Below, piece by piece: positions 15,234 through 24,431 of a DNA stretch of 29,838 nt. Each line of letters starts with the position of its first letter. Within the stretch, counting starts at the first letter, position 1. A program made the position numbers and the translations under genes. This stretch comes from JBOHWJ01 sp050736615 (lineage in GTDB: Bacteria > Desulfobacterota > Binatia > Binatales > Binataceae). The DNA lies in the NCBI GenBank assembly GCA_050736615.1, contig JBOHWL010000234.1, forward strand, positions 1 to 29,838, read 5' to 3'. Below the pieces are notes generated by a model that worked only from the letters and a program-made list of their open reading frames with translations, was not told where the DNA came from and ran no database searches.

Positions 15234-16172
15234 CTATTTGTTCAAAGCGGGGCGAAGTCCGGCGCAGCAGTCGGCGATAGCCCGTTTGCCCGCGTCGACC
15301 GCGCCCGCCAGGCTAACGAAGCCATGGCACACGCCTTTGTAATGCTTGACTGAAGCGGGAACGCCCGCCCTGCCCAGCGCGTCCGCGTAGTTCACCCCTT
15401 CATCCCGCAAGGGGTCGATTTCCGCGATGATCACCGTTGCGGGTGGCAGGCCCGCAAGGCTTCTCGCCCGCGAGGGACATGCGTACGGATTTGCGCGATC
15501 CTTATCGTTCAGGTAATGCCCCCAGAACCATTCCATGTCGGCGCGTGAAAGGATATAGCCGTCCTGCGTGAATTCTCGTTGCGACGGGGTGTCGTCGGCC
15601 GCATCGATCGCGGGATAGATCAGCAACTGATGCGCCAGCCGCGGCCCGCCGCGATCACGCGCCATCTGGGCCACTACGGCGGCGAGATTGCCGCCCGCGC
15701 TGTCACCGCCGACGGCGAGTCGTTCAGCATCAACGTTGAGTGTGCGCGCGTTCGCGGCGACCCATTGGGTGGCCGCATAGCAGTCCTCGGGTCCGGCCGG
15801 GAACTTATATTCAGGGGCGAGCCGGTAATCGACCGACACGGTGACACATCCCGCGCCGCGCGTCAGATTGCGGCACACCTCGTCATAACCATCGAGCGTG
15901 CCGACTACCCATCCGCCGCCATGAAAATACAACAGTGCGCCGAACGGCCCGGACCCTTCAGGCGTGTAAATGCGTACCGGTATCTCACCGTTTGGACCGG
16001 GAATATTGCGATTCTCGACTTTGCCCACTGGCGGTGGGGTGGGGCTGCGAAAGGCGTGAAAGAGCATCTCGATCGCCTCCCGCGCCTGGGCCGGGGTCAT
16101 TTCATGAAACGGTTTGCCGCCGGCGGCCGCCAACTGATCCAGAAGCGCCTTCATCTGTGGGTCAAGTTCCAT
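15234..16172 (-). CDS. Alpha/beta hydrolase, hormone-sensitive-lipase (bHSL) family
   Basis: 312 residues. The oxyanion-hole motif HGGGW (84-88), the nucleophile in GGDSAGGNLA (Ser158), the acid in AEIDPLRDEG (Asp253) and the base in GVCHGFVSL (His283) are all present, as in the type-IV lipase/esterase family (Lip, Aes, arylacetamide deacetylase-like). It hydrolyses esters of short to medium acyl chains by family analogy. No signal peptide is visible, so it is probably cytoplasmic. The ATG at 16170-16172 follows GGAGG by 5 bases. Together with the next gene it forms a hydrolase pair. Confidence 0.88.
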   Translation of the reverse strand: MELDPQMKALLDQLAAAGGKPFHEMTPAQAREAIEMLFHAFRSPTPPPVGKVENRNIPGPNGEIPVRIYTPEGSGPFGALLYFHGGGWVVGTLDGYDEVCRNLTRGAGCVTVSVDYRLAPEYKFPAGPEDCYAATQWVAANARTLNVDAERLAVGGDSAGGNLAAVVAQMARDRGGPRLAHQLLIYPAIDAADDTPSQREFTQDGYILSRADMEWFWGHYLNDKDRANPYACPSRARSLAGLPPATVIIAEIDPLRDEGVNYADALGRAGVPASVKHYKGVCHGFVSLAGAVDAGKRAIADCCAGLRPALNK

Positions 16173-16445
16173 ACCAGCCTCCGTCCGCGTCGATTCGCGC
16201 CGCAGCGTGATCTCCGATCACAAAACCATCGGACGGCTCACGCCTGCACGGGTTTGTCCTGAACGCAATGTGACGATTGTCAGCTAATCAGCGCTGAATT
16301 GGCAAGCCGCACGATGATCGGCTAATGAGGCATGGGGTGGCCATGCGTACCGCATTTGCGCGCGCATATGGCCGTTACTCAACGAGATACGAACGGCAAT
16401 GGCCGCCATCAGCATTGCGATAACCACGCTCCGAGGAGAGTCAAA

Positions 16446-17411
16446 ATGCCGGACAAGCCCATCAAATTCGAAGAATTGCTCAAAGATGCGCCGAAAAACT
16501 GGGGTCGCTGGGGTGCCAACGACGAACTCGGCGCGCTCAACTTTCTCACCAACGAAGAAGTGCTGCGCGGGGTAAAAGCGGTCAAACAGGGCAAGGTCTT
16601 CACCCTGGGCGTGCCGCTCGCCCGCCCCGAAGGCGATCCGCTTTATCCCTCGCGTTCACAGCCCATTCGCACCATGGCGATGGATAAGGGCTTCTATATG
16701 AACGGCTTGGCGCAGCCGATGCCGGGCGGCCTCGAATATGCCGACGACGTGATCGTGATGTACCTGCAGGGCACCACCCAGTACGACGCGCTCGGTCACG
16801 TCTGGTACGGAGACAAGCTCTATAATGGCTACGATGCCAGCACCACGATCGGCGGTCTCAAGAAATGCTCTATCGAGCCTATCGCCAACCATGGCGTGGT
16901 GGGACGCGGCGTCCTGCTCGATATCGCACGGCTCAAGGGCAAACGTCATCTCGAGGCCAATGAAGCTATCACAGTGGCCGACCTCCAAGCGGCCGCCAAA
17001 CGCCAGAGGATGTCGATTGAAAAGCATGACATCCTCTTGATCCGCACCGGCTGGCTCCAGCGCTTCTATGACGACGGGATGAAGGGGCTTTTCCCTAATG
17101 GCCAATTCACCGAACCCGGCCTGGCCTACAGCCCGGAGTTGGTGCAATGGTTCCATCAGATGGAGATTCCGTCGATCGGCAGCGACACTATCGCGAGCGA
17201 GCAGACCGCGCATACCGAAAGCGGCACGGTGCTGCCGCTCCATATGGCGCTGCTGCATGACCAGGGCGTGGTTTTCAATGAAATCGACTGGCTCGAAGAC
17301 TTGGCCGGCGATTGCGAAAAGGACGGTCAATACAGCTTTCTGTTCGTCGGCGCGCCGCTCAAGGTGGTGCGCGGCGCCGGTTCGCCGGTTAACCCGATCG
17401 CAATCAAATGA
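16446..17411 (+). CDS. Cyclase-family protein (kynurenine-formamidase-like metal hydrolase)
   Basis: 321 residues from the ATG at 16446, preceded by GAGGAGAG. The family (Cyclase, PF04199) has a metal site; here QYDALGHVWYGD near residue 112 and the later GSDTIASEQ and HMALLHDQGVVFNEID stretches match the longer bacterial subfamily. Kynurenine formamidase and isatin hydrolase are members, so hydrolysis of an amide or lactone-like ring is plausible, but the exact substrate is unknown. The longer frame upstream (from 16332) lacks a ribosome binding site. It stands alone between the divergent HSL-like hydrolase and the convergent aroA. Confidence 0.83.
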   Translation: MPDKPIKFEELLKDAPKNWGRWGANDELGALNFLTNEEVLRGVKAVKQGKVFTLGVPLARPEGDPLYPSRSQPIRTMAMDKGFYMNGLAQPMPGGLEYADDVIVMYLQGTTQYDALGHVWYGDKLYNGYDASTTIGGLKKCSIEPIANHGVVGRGVLLDIARLKGKRHLEANEAITVADLQAAAKRQRMSIEKHDILLIRTGWLQRFYDDGMKGLFPNGQFTEPGLAYSPELVQWFHQMEIPSIGSDTIASEQTAHTESGTVLPLHMALLHDQGVVFNEIDWLEDLAGDCEKDGQYSFLFVGAPLKVVRGAGSPVNPIAIK

Positions 17412-17437
17412 TTGCGCCGGAGTGAATTTGCAAATTG

Positions 17438-17463
17438 GGCGGGACGAGCATGCTCGCTCCGCC
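17438..17463. terminator. Hairpin between convergent cyclase and aroA genes
   Basis: GGCGG (17438-17442) pairs with CCGCC (17459-17463) around the perfect 12-base palindrome CGAGCATGCTCG, with one mismatch and one G-T pair between. It fills most of the 57 bp between two convergent genes, where a bidirectional terminator is expected. No U-tract follows on either strand, so Rho-independent action is uncertain. Confidence 0.4.
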
Positions 17464-17468
17464 TACCA

Positions 17469-18752
17469 TCAGCACGGGTAAAGCCTATTGAGATCGTCGA
17501 AAAATCCGGGATAGGTTTTGCCGACGCAGGCCGGATTTTTGATGCGTATGCCGGGGGATTTAAGCCCTGTCACAGCAAACGCCATCGCGATCCGATGGTC
17601 GTCGTAAGTCTCGATTACGGCCGCTTTAAGCGGCGACGGCTCGATCTCGAGGCCATCTTCGAATTCACGTACGTTGGCGCCCAGCCGGCGCAATTCTTTG
17701 GCTAGCACCGCGAGGCGATCGCTCTCATGATGGCGGATGAAACCCACCTTCGTGATGCGCGTGGGCGAGGTGCACAAGGGCGCCAGCGCGGCCAGCGTTG
17801 GCACCATGTCCGGCATCGCGTTCATCGCGATTTCAATTCCCGTGAGGGAGCCGGCTCCGCTTACGTCAACGCCATCGGGTCTCCAGCGGACGCGCGCGCC
17901 CATTTGCTCCAGGATGCGGATGAAGCCGGCGTCGCCCTGCACCGAATCCGCCGTGATTCCGCTCAGCGTGACCGTGCCGCCGACAATCGCGGCGGCGGCG
18001 GCGAAATAACTTGCGCTGGAGGCGTCGGACTCGACCGTAAAATCGCGTGGCGGATAGCATTGGCCGCCCGGCACCACGATGATGTCGCCCTCGCTTTCGC
18101 TATGCGCGCCGAATTGCTCCATCAGCTTGAGCGTCATTGCGATGAACGGCGGCGCCGTCTCGCCGATCACGCGCAGCCGCAGTCCATCGCGCCAAAGCGG
18201 CGCCGGCATTAGCAGCGCCGAGACGAATTGTGACGAGAGGCTGGCGTCGAGCGTGGCCGCGCCGCCCGCAAACGGCGCGTTCTTTGTATCTACGACGATC
18301 GGCGGACAATCATCGTTGGCTGCACTGAACGCGTCGGCGCCAAGTCCGCGTAGCGCCTCGAGTAGTGCTCCCACGGGGCGCCTGCGCATGCGCGGATTGC
18401 CGTCCAATTTGAACCTGCCCCGGCCCAACGTCACGAACCCGGCTAAAAAGCGCATCGCGGTGCCGGCCCCGCCCACGAACAACTCCGCATGCGCGGCGGG
18501 AATCCGGCCGGCCAGTCCAGTTACCGCGATCGCGCGTTCCGCCTCGTCGATTTCGAGTGTAAAGCCGAGTGTCGCCAGCGCCGCCGCCATCCGCCGCGTG
18601 TCGTCGCTTAGGAGCACGTTGTTTATCCGCGAGCGGCCGCTGGCCATCGCCGCCAGCAACAGGGCGCGGTTAGTAATGCTTTTGGAGCCGGGCACCTCAA
18701 TCGCGGCGCTGATGGGTCCTTTCAGCGGCATTATTTCAATTTCGTCAATCAC
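17469..18752 (-). CDS. aroA: 3-phosphoshikimate 1-carboxyvinyltransferase (EPSP synthase)
   Basis: 427 residues, the usual length. It adds enolpyruvyl from PEP to shikimate-3-phosphate, the step before chorismate. Signatures: VPGSKSITNRALL (about 20-32) for substrate and phosphate binding, GGAGTAMRF (about 94-102) in the PEP/glyphosate loop, DGNPRMRRRPVG (about 117-128) and YDDHRIAMAF near the C terminus. The loop has GGAGTAMR where class I enzymes commonly have GNAGTAMR; what this does to glyphosate sensitivity cannot be said. The start codon is GTG at 18750-18752; an ATG at 18729-18731 is also possible. No strong ribosome binding site is seen for either. No other aromatic pathway gene is adjacent. 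Confidence 0.95.
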   Translation of the reverse strand: MIDEIEIMPLKGPISAAIEVPGSKSITNRALLLAAMASGRSRINNVLLSDDTRRMAAALATLGFTLEIDEAERAIAVTGLAGRIPAAHAELFVGGAGTAMRFLAGFVTLGRGRFKLDGNPRMRRRPVGALLEALRGLGADAFSAANDDCPPIVVDTKNAPFAGGAATLDASLSSQFVSALLMPAPLWRDGLRLRVIGETAPPFIAMTLKLMEQFGAHSESEGDIIVVPGGQCYPPRDFTVESDASSASYFAAAAAIVGGTVTLSGITADSVQGDAGFIRILEQMGARVRWRPDGVDVSGAGSLTGIEIAMNAMPDMVPTLAALAPLCTSPTRITKVGFIRHHESDRLAVLAKELRRLGANVREFEDGLEIEPSPLKAAVIETYDDHRIAMAFAVTGLKSPGIRIKNPACVGKTYPGFFDDLNRLYPC

Positions 18753-19154
18753 GATGACCCAAGCCTAAACGCCTCTCTCCCACGGCCTCAAGCTGCGCCC
18801 GTGCAAGATTAGGCTTTTTAGCGACCGACAAACCGCGAGACGCGTCTTCGAAATCGGCCGCCGAGTTAGTTTGTGCCTGCGCGGTCTCGGCGCCGAGCCG
18901 CGCTTTAAATCGATTGCAAATCGTGGAAGCCAGCCGTGTACCAGCCCTCGACGGGCCAGGCGTCAAAAGCGCCATCTTAAACGATTTTGCGCGAGTCGTG
19001 AGCACTGATCGGTCCGCATGAGTGCATGAGCGGAGCGAAATTAAGACGAATATCGCTGACATAGATCATCCGCGCATATCGCGTCTTGTGAGCGGATATG
19101 AGTTACTGACTGACGCGTAAGGCATGCGGCGGTAACTTTTGCTGGCAATTTTAG
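18753..19154. other. Intergenic stretch with no convincing gene
   Basis: About 400 bp upstream of both aroA (minus) and the lytic transglycosylase (plus). A 105-codon minus-strand frame (18745-19062) is open, but it has no ribosome binding site, no recognisable motif and overlaps the aroA start, so I do not call it. A short inverted repeat (CGATT/AATCG at 18911-18923) is visible. No tRNA or riboswitch pattern was recognised. Confidence 0.5.
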
Positions 19155-19183
19155 TTGACATGCGGCCGATCACACAATAAAGC
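19155..19183 (+). promoter_or_regulatory. Candidate promoter of the lytic transglycosylase gene
   Basis: A perfect -35 TTGACA (19155-19160) is followed after 17 bases by TAAAGC (19178-19183), a weak -10. The predicted start lies about 70 bases before the TTG start codon at 19263. The strong -35 and the position support it; the -10 is poor. Confidence 0.4.
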
Positions 19184-19262
19184 GTTTGTACAAGCCCATG
19201 CGGGCAGGCGGGGTGGGGGGCCTTCCCTTCGGCGCAAAAACTGGAAACTTCTGGAGGGGACG

Positions 19263-20558
19263 TTGCCGGGCGAAGATCGTTCTTCATGGGGCGTATGGCT
19301 GGCGCTGAGCGCGCTGACCTTATTGCTTATGGCGATCGCGCCACGGCGCGTCTGTGCCGGCAATAGCGTGCCCTTCCCTTGTCCCGTTGCGATAGAGCCC
19401 AACGTTCAATTCTGGGTCAACGTATTTGCCAACTACACCGCGCGTGACTTTGTGGTGCATGACCGCGACCAGGTCTCGCGCGTTTACGAGGTGATGCATC
19501 TGCCGGGCGACGGTCTGCCGTCTCGCGCGGAGGCGGACGCGGTCAATTCCTACCTGAAGACCAAATACGCCACAATGTTAAATCGCCTGGCTGGCGGCGC
19601 CTCGCCGGCTGACGAGGAAGAACAACGTGTGGCGAGCCTGTTCAAAGGGCAGCCGCTTTTCGCCTACAAACTGGCGGCGGACAATCTGCGCGTACAGCAG
19701 GGGATGCGCGAACAGTTCAAACAAGGACTGCTGCGCAGCCGCTATTACCGCTCCGACATGGAGCACATCTTCAGCTCGTTCGGCCTGCCCCCGGAACTGG
19801 TGACGCTGGCTGAAGTCGAATCAGGATTTTATAGCCGCGCCCGGTCGAACGCCGGTGCGGTCGGGATTTGGCAGTTCACGCGTGGCACCGGCCATCAGTA
19901 CATGCGGATCACGCGTTATCACGATGACCGGCTCAATCCGATCACCGAGACTCGCGCGGCTGCCGAATTGCTGCGTGCGAACTATGACGAATTGGGAAGC
20001 TGGCCGCTGGCGATTACCGCGTATGACTACGGCACCGCCGGAATGGCGCGTGCGGCGTCACTGTACGACAGCGACTATTCCCGCATCCTGCGCGATTACG
20101 ATGGTCCTCATTTCGGTTTTGCGGCGAAGAATTACTACGCTGAATTTCTGGCCGCCTTGCGGGTCCATCAACACGAAGACAAGTATTTCCCCGATTTGAA
20201 ATATCTGGAAGCGCCGCCACCGCCGCCCGTGCGCACTGATTTTCCGCGTCCGCACCTGGTCCGGCGTATCCGCCATTTCGGTCATTTTCGTCATCATTAC
20301 CGCCATCACCTGGCCCGCCATCATCACCGACTGCGCCGGCGAGTGGCGAGGACAAGCGCGGCAGGTGCGAAAAGTCCGGCACAACGTGCGCAATCCACCA
20401 CCCATGTAGCGCTTGCCGCCACCATGCATCATCCGACTCATCGCCGGGCGCATCACCACACCCGCCCGAAGATTCGTCGGGTCGTCAGCAAACATCAATA
20501 TTCGCGACGACATCATGCCGCCGCAGTGGCCGACCGCGACGGTGATAATCCTTCCTGA
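19263..20558 (+). CDS. MltD-like membrane-bound lytic murein transglycosylase with His/Arg-rich tail
   Basis: 431 residues from the TTG at 19263, chosen because GGAGGGG lies just before it and a signal peptide follows at once (hydrophobic WLALSALTLLLMAIA, then a cleavage zone at RRVCAG). The SLT domain covers about 150-265: the catalytic glutamate is Glu186 in LAEVESGFYS, followed by SNAGAVGIWQF and ITAYDYGTAG, the family-1D pattern. It cleaves peptidoglycan glycan strands to 1,6-anhydro ends in the periplasm. MltD usually carries C-terminal LysM domains; here residues 316-431 are instead a Pro stretch followed by a tail with about 20 His and many Arg. A longer frame begins at a TTG at 19155 but overlaps the candidate promoter. 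Confidence 0.85.
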   Translation: MPGEDRSSWGVWLALSALTLLLMAIAPRRVCAGNSVPFPCPVAIEPNVQFWVNVFANYTARDFVVHDRDQVSRVYEVMHLPGDGLPSRAEADAVNSYLKTKYATMLNRLAGGASPADEEEQRVASLFKGQPLFAYKLAADNLRVQQGMREQFKQGLLRSRYYRSDMEHIFSSFGLPPELVTLAEVESGFYSRARSNAGAVGIWQFTRGTGHQYMRITRYHDDRLNPITETRAAAELLRANYDELGSWPLAITAYDYGTAGMARAASLYDSDYSRILRDYDGPHFGFAAKNYYAEFLAALRVHQHEDKYFPDLKYLEAPPPPPVRTDFPRPHLVRRIRHFGHFRHHYRHHLARHHHRLRRRVARTSAAGAKSPAQRAQSTTHVALAATMHHPTHRRAHHHTRPKIRRVVSKHQYSRRHHAAAVADRDGDNPS

Positions 20559-20586
20559 GCTTCGCTGTTAGTTCAGCTTGGAATGG

Positions 20587-21276
20587 CTACGCGGACGCCT
20601 GGCTTAATTCGCTGGACTCGGCCACTTTGGTGCGCGGACTGATCGCGCGGTAGCTCGGACGTTGACGCAGGCTTGCGAGATAGCGCACCAACCGGGGGAA
20701 ATCTTCAAGCTGCGGTTGGTCCACCTCCAGAACCATCGCCAGTACCATCAGGCCCGTGTCGGCCATCGAAAACTCGCCGCAAATGTAATCGCCCGAGGGC
20801 GACTCGCCCAGGACGCGTTCGAGATATGGCAGATCGCGGATGCGCAGGCCTTCGCGGCCTTTGTCCATGCGCGCGGCGTCACGTTTTTCCACGGAGCTCC
20901 AGTATGGCATCCAGATCGGCGGCAGATTGCCCGTCAGCAACGCTTCATCGGCGAATTGCTCCAGCATGCGGACTTTGGCGCGCGCTATCGGATCGTTGTG
21001 CGGCAGTAACGGCGGATGTGGATAGCGCTCCTCCAGGTATTCATTGATTACCGTGGAATCGAAGATGGTGACGCCGTCATCATCGATATACGGCACTTTG
21101 CCGAGCGGATGGCGTGCGACCATCTCGGGCGGTTTCTTCCATAAATCTCCCGGCGGCAGATTCTCAATCCGATACGGGAGGCGTTTCTCTTCCAGTACGA
21201 TTTTGGTCTTGCTGGCGTGAGTGGAGCGCAGCGTCCCCCATGGATAATCGCGTTCCGTCGTATAAAGCACGATCAT
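20587..21276 (-). CDS. Glutathione S-transferase family protein
   Basis: 229 residues from the ATG at 21274-21276, preceded by AGGAGA at a good distance; the frame is open 50 codons further upstream but without GST similarity. The thioredoxin-like N-terminal domain contains the glutathione-binding stretch HPLGKVPYIDDDG and DSTVINEYLEERYP (about 60-90). The helical C-terminal domain contains GEFSMADTGLMVLAMV, the conserved structural motif of GSTs. The family conjugates or reduces electrophiles with glutathione in the cytosol; the substrate is unknown. It is convergent with the transglycosylase gene (28 bp gap) and divergent from glnE. Confidence 0.88.
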   Translation of the reverse strand: MIVLYTTERDYPWGTLRSTHASKTKIVLEEKRLPYRIENLPPGDLWKKPPEMVARHPLGKVPYIDDDGVTIFDSTVINEYLEERYPHPPLLPHNDPIARAKVRMLEQFADEALLTGNLPPIWMPYWSSVEKRDAARMDKGREGLRIRDLPYLERVLGESPSGDYICGEFSMADTGLMVLAMVLEVDQPQLEDFPRLVRYLASLRQRPSYRAISPRTKVAESSELSQASA

Positions 21277-21491
21277 TTCGATTTCTCCTGAACTTGCTTC
21301 AACGGAAAGCGTAACATCGCGGACGCGGCGCGCGAAACGGCGGCAATTTCGCCAGCCGGGTTGATCCTTATGGAATGCCGCTGGCCAGCTCCGGCAGCGA
21401 AGACCCTCCGCGACTGGCGCTCCCAAAGATCAGCTCGCGACGTTGCAGACACCAGTGCATCGCGACGGAGCGCCTCTGCTATTCTGAAAAC

Positions 21492-24431
21492 ATGGATGAG
21501 GCGGCGGAGTTTGCTCCGGGTCTGCACACACTGGCGGCACGTCTGGCGCAGTGCCTTGAACCTTCGCTGGCCGGCGTGGCGTTGCGCGCCGTGCGCGAAC
21601 GCGCGCCCGATGAACGCCTGGCATTGGCCTTCATGCTGAAGCTGGCGGAGCAATCGCCCGCGGAATTCGTCGCGGCGATGCGTGACCCGCAAAGCGCGGG
21701 CGACCTGGCATTTTGTCTGGGTGCGTCGGAGTTCGTCGCGACGGCATTGTCGGCGATGCCGCGCTGGCCGGAGTTTTTCCATTCGGCGCGGACCAGTCCG
21801 CCCGACGATTTGCTCGAGGCGATCGCGGCGGGAATTGCGCGGGAAGATGCCGAAGTCATTTTGGCTGAGCTCAATCATCGCGCGTTTGCACATATTGTGA
21901 TCGCCGATTTGCTCGGAGGCCTCGACGTGACCGCAACCATGTCCGCGATGGCGCGGCTGGCCGACGAATCGATTCGCATGGCGCTGGCTGCGGCGCGCCG
22001 CAGGCTGGGCGCGCGTGCCGCGGACGCGGGTGATTTCTGCGTGATGGCGTTGGGCAAGCTCGGCGCCGAGGAACTCAACCTGAGCTCGGATATCGATCTG
22101 ATGTATCTGTCCGGCTCCGGCGATCACAAACGTCAGGCGGCGGCGATCCGTCTCGGCGAGCATGTGACCGAGATTCTCACGGCGCGATGCTTTCGAGTCG
22201 ACTTGCGCCTGCGGCCGGGTGGCCGCAATTCACCGCTGGTGGTCTCGCTCGAGGGCGCGCTGAGCTTCTATCAGAGCCTGGGCCAGACCTGGGAGCGGGC
22301 GGCGCTGCTGCGTGCGCGGCCAGTGGCGGGCTCGCTCGAGCTGGGCCGCTCATTGTTGGGCGAGCTGCGGCGGTTCATTTATCGCAGCTATCTTGATTTC
22401 GATACGCTGCGGCAGCTTCGCGTCATGAAGCATCGGATTGAACAGGAGCTGCGCCCGCCCGACCGTGTCGCACGCAATCTGAAGCTTGGCTACGGGGGTA
22501 TTCGCGAGCTTGAATTCATCGTGCAGGCGCTCACGCTGATTTACGGCGGACGCGACCCGCGCTTGCGCATCGCGCATACGATCGGCGCGCTCGAGCGGCT
22601 GAGCACGCACGGTTATCTGGCCCCTGAGCGAGCGGAAAGACTCAAGCGGGCATATTTGTTCATGCGCAACGTTGAGCACAAGCTGCAAGCCGCCGCGGCG
22701 CTGCAGACTCATACGCTGCCAAATGATGATGCCGGGTTCGCGGTGCTGGCCGCGCGCCTGGGCTTTGGCAAGCACGGCGCGGCGGTCGCGCGGCTGCGTG
22801 ACGAATTGCGCGGTCATCGCGAGCTGGTGGCGTCGCAGTTTCGTGAGATGCTGGCCGGTGGTGAGGAACGCGGCCGCACAGTGGTTTCAGCGGCGGCCGA
22901 GACCGCATGGCGGGCCGCGCGCGACCCTGAGGGCGCGGCGCCGGCGCTAAACGCGCTGGGTTTCGCCAATGCGGCGGAAAGCGCCGGTCATCTGGAACTG
23001 CTGGCGCGCGGCCCGGCGCATGCGCCGACCAGTCCGCGTCGCGCCGAACTGCTCGACCGTCTGGCACCGCTGCTTCTCGACGAGATTCGCACGCTAGCCG
23101 ATCCGGATCTTGCCCTGATGAACCTGGCGGCGTTTATCGCGGCAATTGGCGCTCGCACCTCTTTTTTGGCGCTGCTCGAAGAGCATCCGGCCACCCGGCG
23201 CGTGCTGTTGCGGCTGTTCGCCTCCAGCAGTTATCTTTCCACGATTTTCATCCATCATCCCGATATGCTCGATACGCTGGTCCGTTCGGATTTGGCGCGC
23301 TTGCGGCGTTTGCCTGAAGAACTCGCGCACGAATTGGGCGGACTGGTCGCCGCCGGCGCGGACTTCGAGCGGCGGCTCGACATCATCCGCGCTTTTCGCC
23401 ATCAGGAATTCCTGCGCATTGCGATTGCGGATTTGGCGGGCGATCTGGAGCACGGGGAAGTGCGGGCCGAGCTGACGCAACTGGCCGAAACCATTTTGCG
23501 CGAAGCGCTGCGGCTTGCGCGTGCTGAAATCGAAACGCGCCGTGTGGTGCCGCGCGAACTTAAGCTATGCGCGGTGGCGATGGGGCGGCTGGGCGCCGCC
23601 GAGATGTCCTACAACTCCGACCTTGACCTGATTTTCGTCTATCAAATCGCGGACGAAGTCGCCGCCGCCGGCCATGAAATGGCTGCGCGTATCGCGCAAA
23701 AGGTCATCGCGATTCTCGAAACCCGTACGCGCGAAGGCTACGTTTACAAGCTCGATGTGCGTTTGCGGCCGTCTGGCAATGCCGGTCCGTTGGTGACCTC
23801 ACTCGCCGGTTTCCGCGATTACCATCGCCAAAGCTCCGCCGTATGGGAGCGGCAAGCGCTGGTGCGGGCGCGGGTGATCGCCGGCGATGAGGGTCTGGCT
23901 GAAGAGGTCGAGGAGGCACGGCGCCAATTCGTCTTTGGCCGCGCGCTCGAGCCTGATGAAGTCGGTGAGATCGCCGCGATGCGCTCGCGCATGGAGCATG
24001 AAATTGGCGTCGAAAACCAGCATCGCCTCAACCTTAAGCAGGGTCCGGGCGGTCTGGTGGACGTGGAATTTCTCACCCAGATGATGGCCTTGCGTCACGG
24101 CTGTAAATACGAAGGCCTACGTCAGCGGAGTACGACCGCATTGCTGGCGGCCAGCGGTGAAGCGGGCCTGATTAGTCCCGCGGATGTGGGCGAGCTTCAA
24201 GCGGATTATCGGTTTCTCTCGCGCCTGGAGAACCGCTTGCGCATTGAAACGGACCGCGCCGCGTGGGCGTTGCCGACCGACCCTCACGAGCTGACGCCGC
24301 TGGCGCGCCGGATGGGTTATGACGGCAACGATGCGGCCGCACGCCTGCTAGCCGAGGTTGAAGCTCGCCGCGCCCGTATCCGTGCGCTTTACGACCGTTA
24401 TTTCGCGCGCGAGCAAAAAGCGCCAGCCTAG
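21492..24431 (+). CDS. glnE: Bifunctional glutamine synthetase adenylyltransferase/adenylyl-removing enzyme
   Basis: 979 residues, close to the usual 940-1000. It has two nucleotidyltransferase domains, each with its metal-binding G-[KR]-L-G...S-D-[IL]-D-L motif: GKLGAEELNLSSDIDLMYL at about 188 (adenylyl-removing half) and GRLGAAEMSYNSDLDLIF at about 697 (adenylylating half), separated by helical regulatory segments. GlnE attaches AMP to a Tyr of glutamine synthetase and removes it, under PII control. The ATG at 21492 is chosen because the family N terminus begins near here; codons back to 21375 look unlike it. The TAG stop lies inside the CTAG end of the small repeat element downstream. glnA is not in the window. 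Confidence 0.95.
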   Translation: MDEAAEFAPGLHTLAARLAQCLEPSLAGVALRAVRERAPDERLALAFMLKLAEQSPAEFVAAMRDPQSAGDLAFCLGASEFVATALSAMPRWPEFFHSARTSPPDDLLEAIAAGIAREDAEVILAELNHRAFAHIVIADLLGGLDVTATMSAMARLADESIRMALAAARRRLGARAADAGDFCVMALGKLGAEELNLSSDIDLMYLSGSGDHKRQAAAIRLGEHVTEILTARCFRVDLRLRPGGRNSPLVVSLEGALSFYQSLGQTWERAALLRARPVAGSLELGRSLLGELRRFIYRSYLDFDTLRQLRVMKHRIEQELRPPDRVARNLKLGYGGIRELEFIVQALTLIYGGRDPRLRIAHTIGALERLSTHGYLAPERAERLKRAYLFMRNVEHKLQAAAALQTHTLPNDDAGFAVLAARLGFGKHGAAVARLRDELRGHRELVASQFREMLAGGEERGRTVVSAAAETAWRAARDPEGAAPALNALGFANAAESAGHLELLARGPAHAPTSPRRAELLDRLAPLLLDEIRTLADPDLALMNLAAFIAAIGARTSFLALLEEHPATRRVLLRLFASSSYLSTIFIHHPDMLDTLVRSDLARLRRLPEELAHELGGLVAAGADFERRLDIIRAFRHQEFLRIAIADLAGDLEHGEVRAELTQLAETILREALRLARAEIETRRVVPRELKLCAVAMGRLGAAEMSYNSDLDLIFVYQIADEVAAAGHEMAARIAQKVIAILETRTREGYVYKLDVRLRPSGNAGPLVTSLAGFRDYHRQSSAVWERQALVRARVIAGDEGLAEEVEEARRQFVFGRALEPDEVGEIAAMRSRMEHEIGVENQHRLNLKQGPGGLVDVEFLTQMMALRHGCKYEGLRQRSTTALLAASGEAGLISPADVGELQADYRFLSRLENRLRIETDRAAWALPTDPHELTPLARRMGYDGNDAAARLLAEVEARRARIRALYDRYFAREQKAPA

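Noticed and set aside
16330..16346. GCATGG/CCATGC inverted repeat before the cyclase gene
   Set aside because: Short 6-bp arms; expected by chance in this composition.
18745..19062. 105-codon minus-strand frame upstream of aroA
   Set aside because: No motif, no ribosome binding site and a composition like random GC-rich frames; overlaps the aroA start.
21273..22163. 296-codon minus-strand frame antisense to glnE
   Set aside because: Shadow of glnE; Arg/Gln-rich with no recognisable domain.
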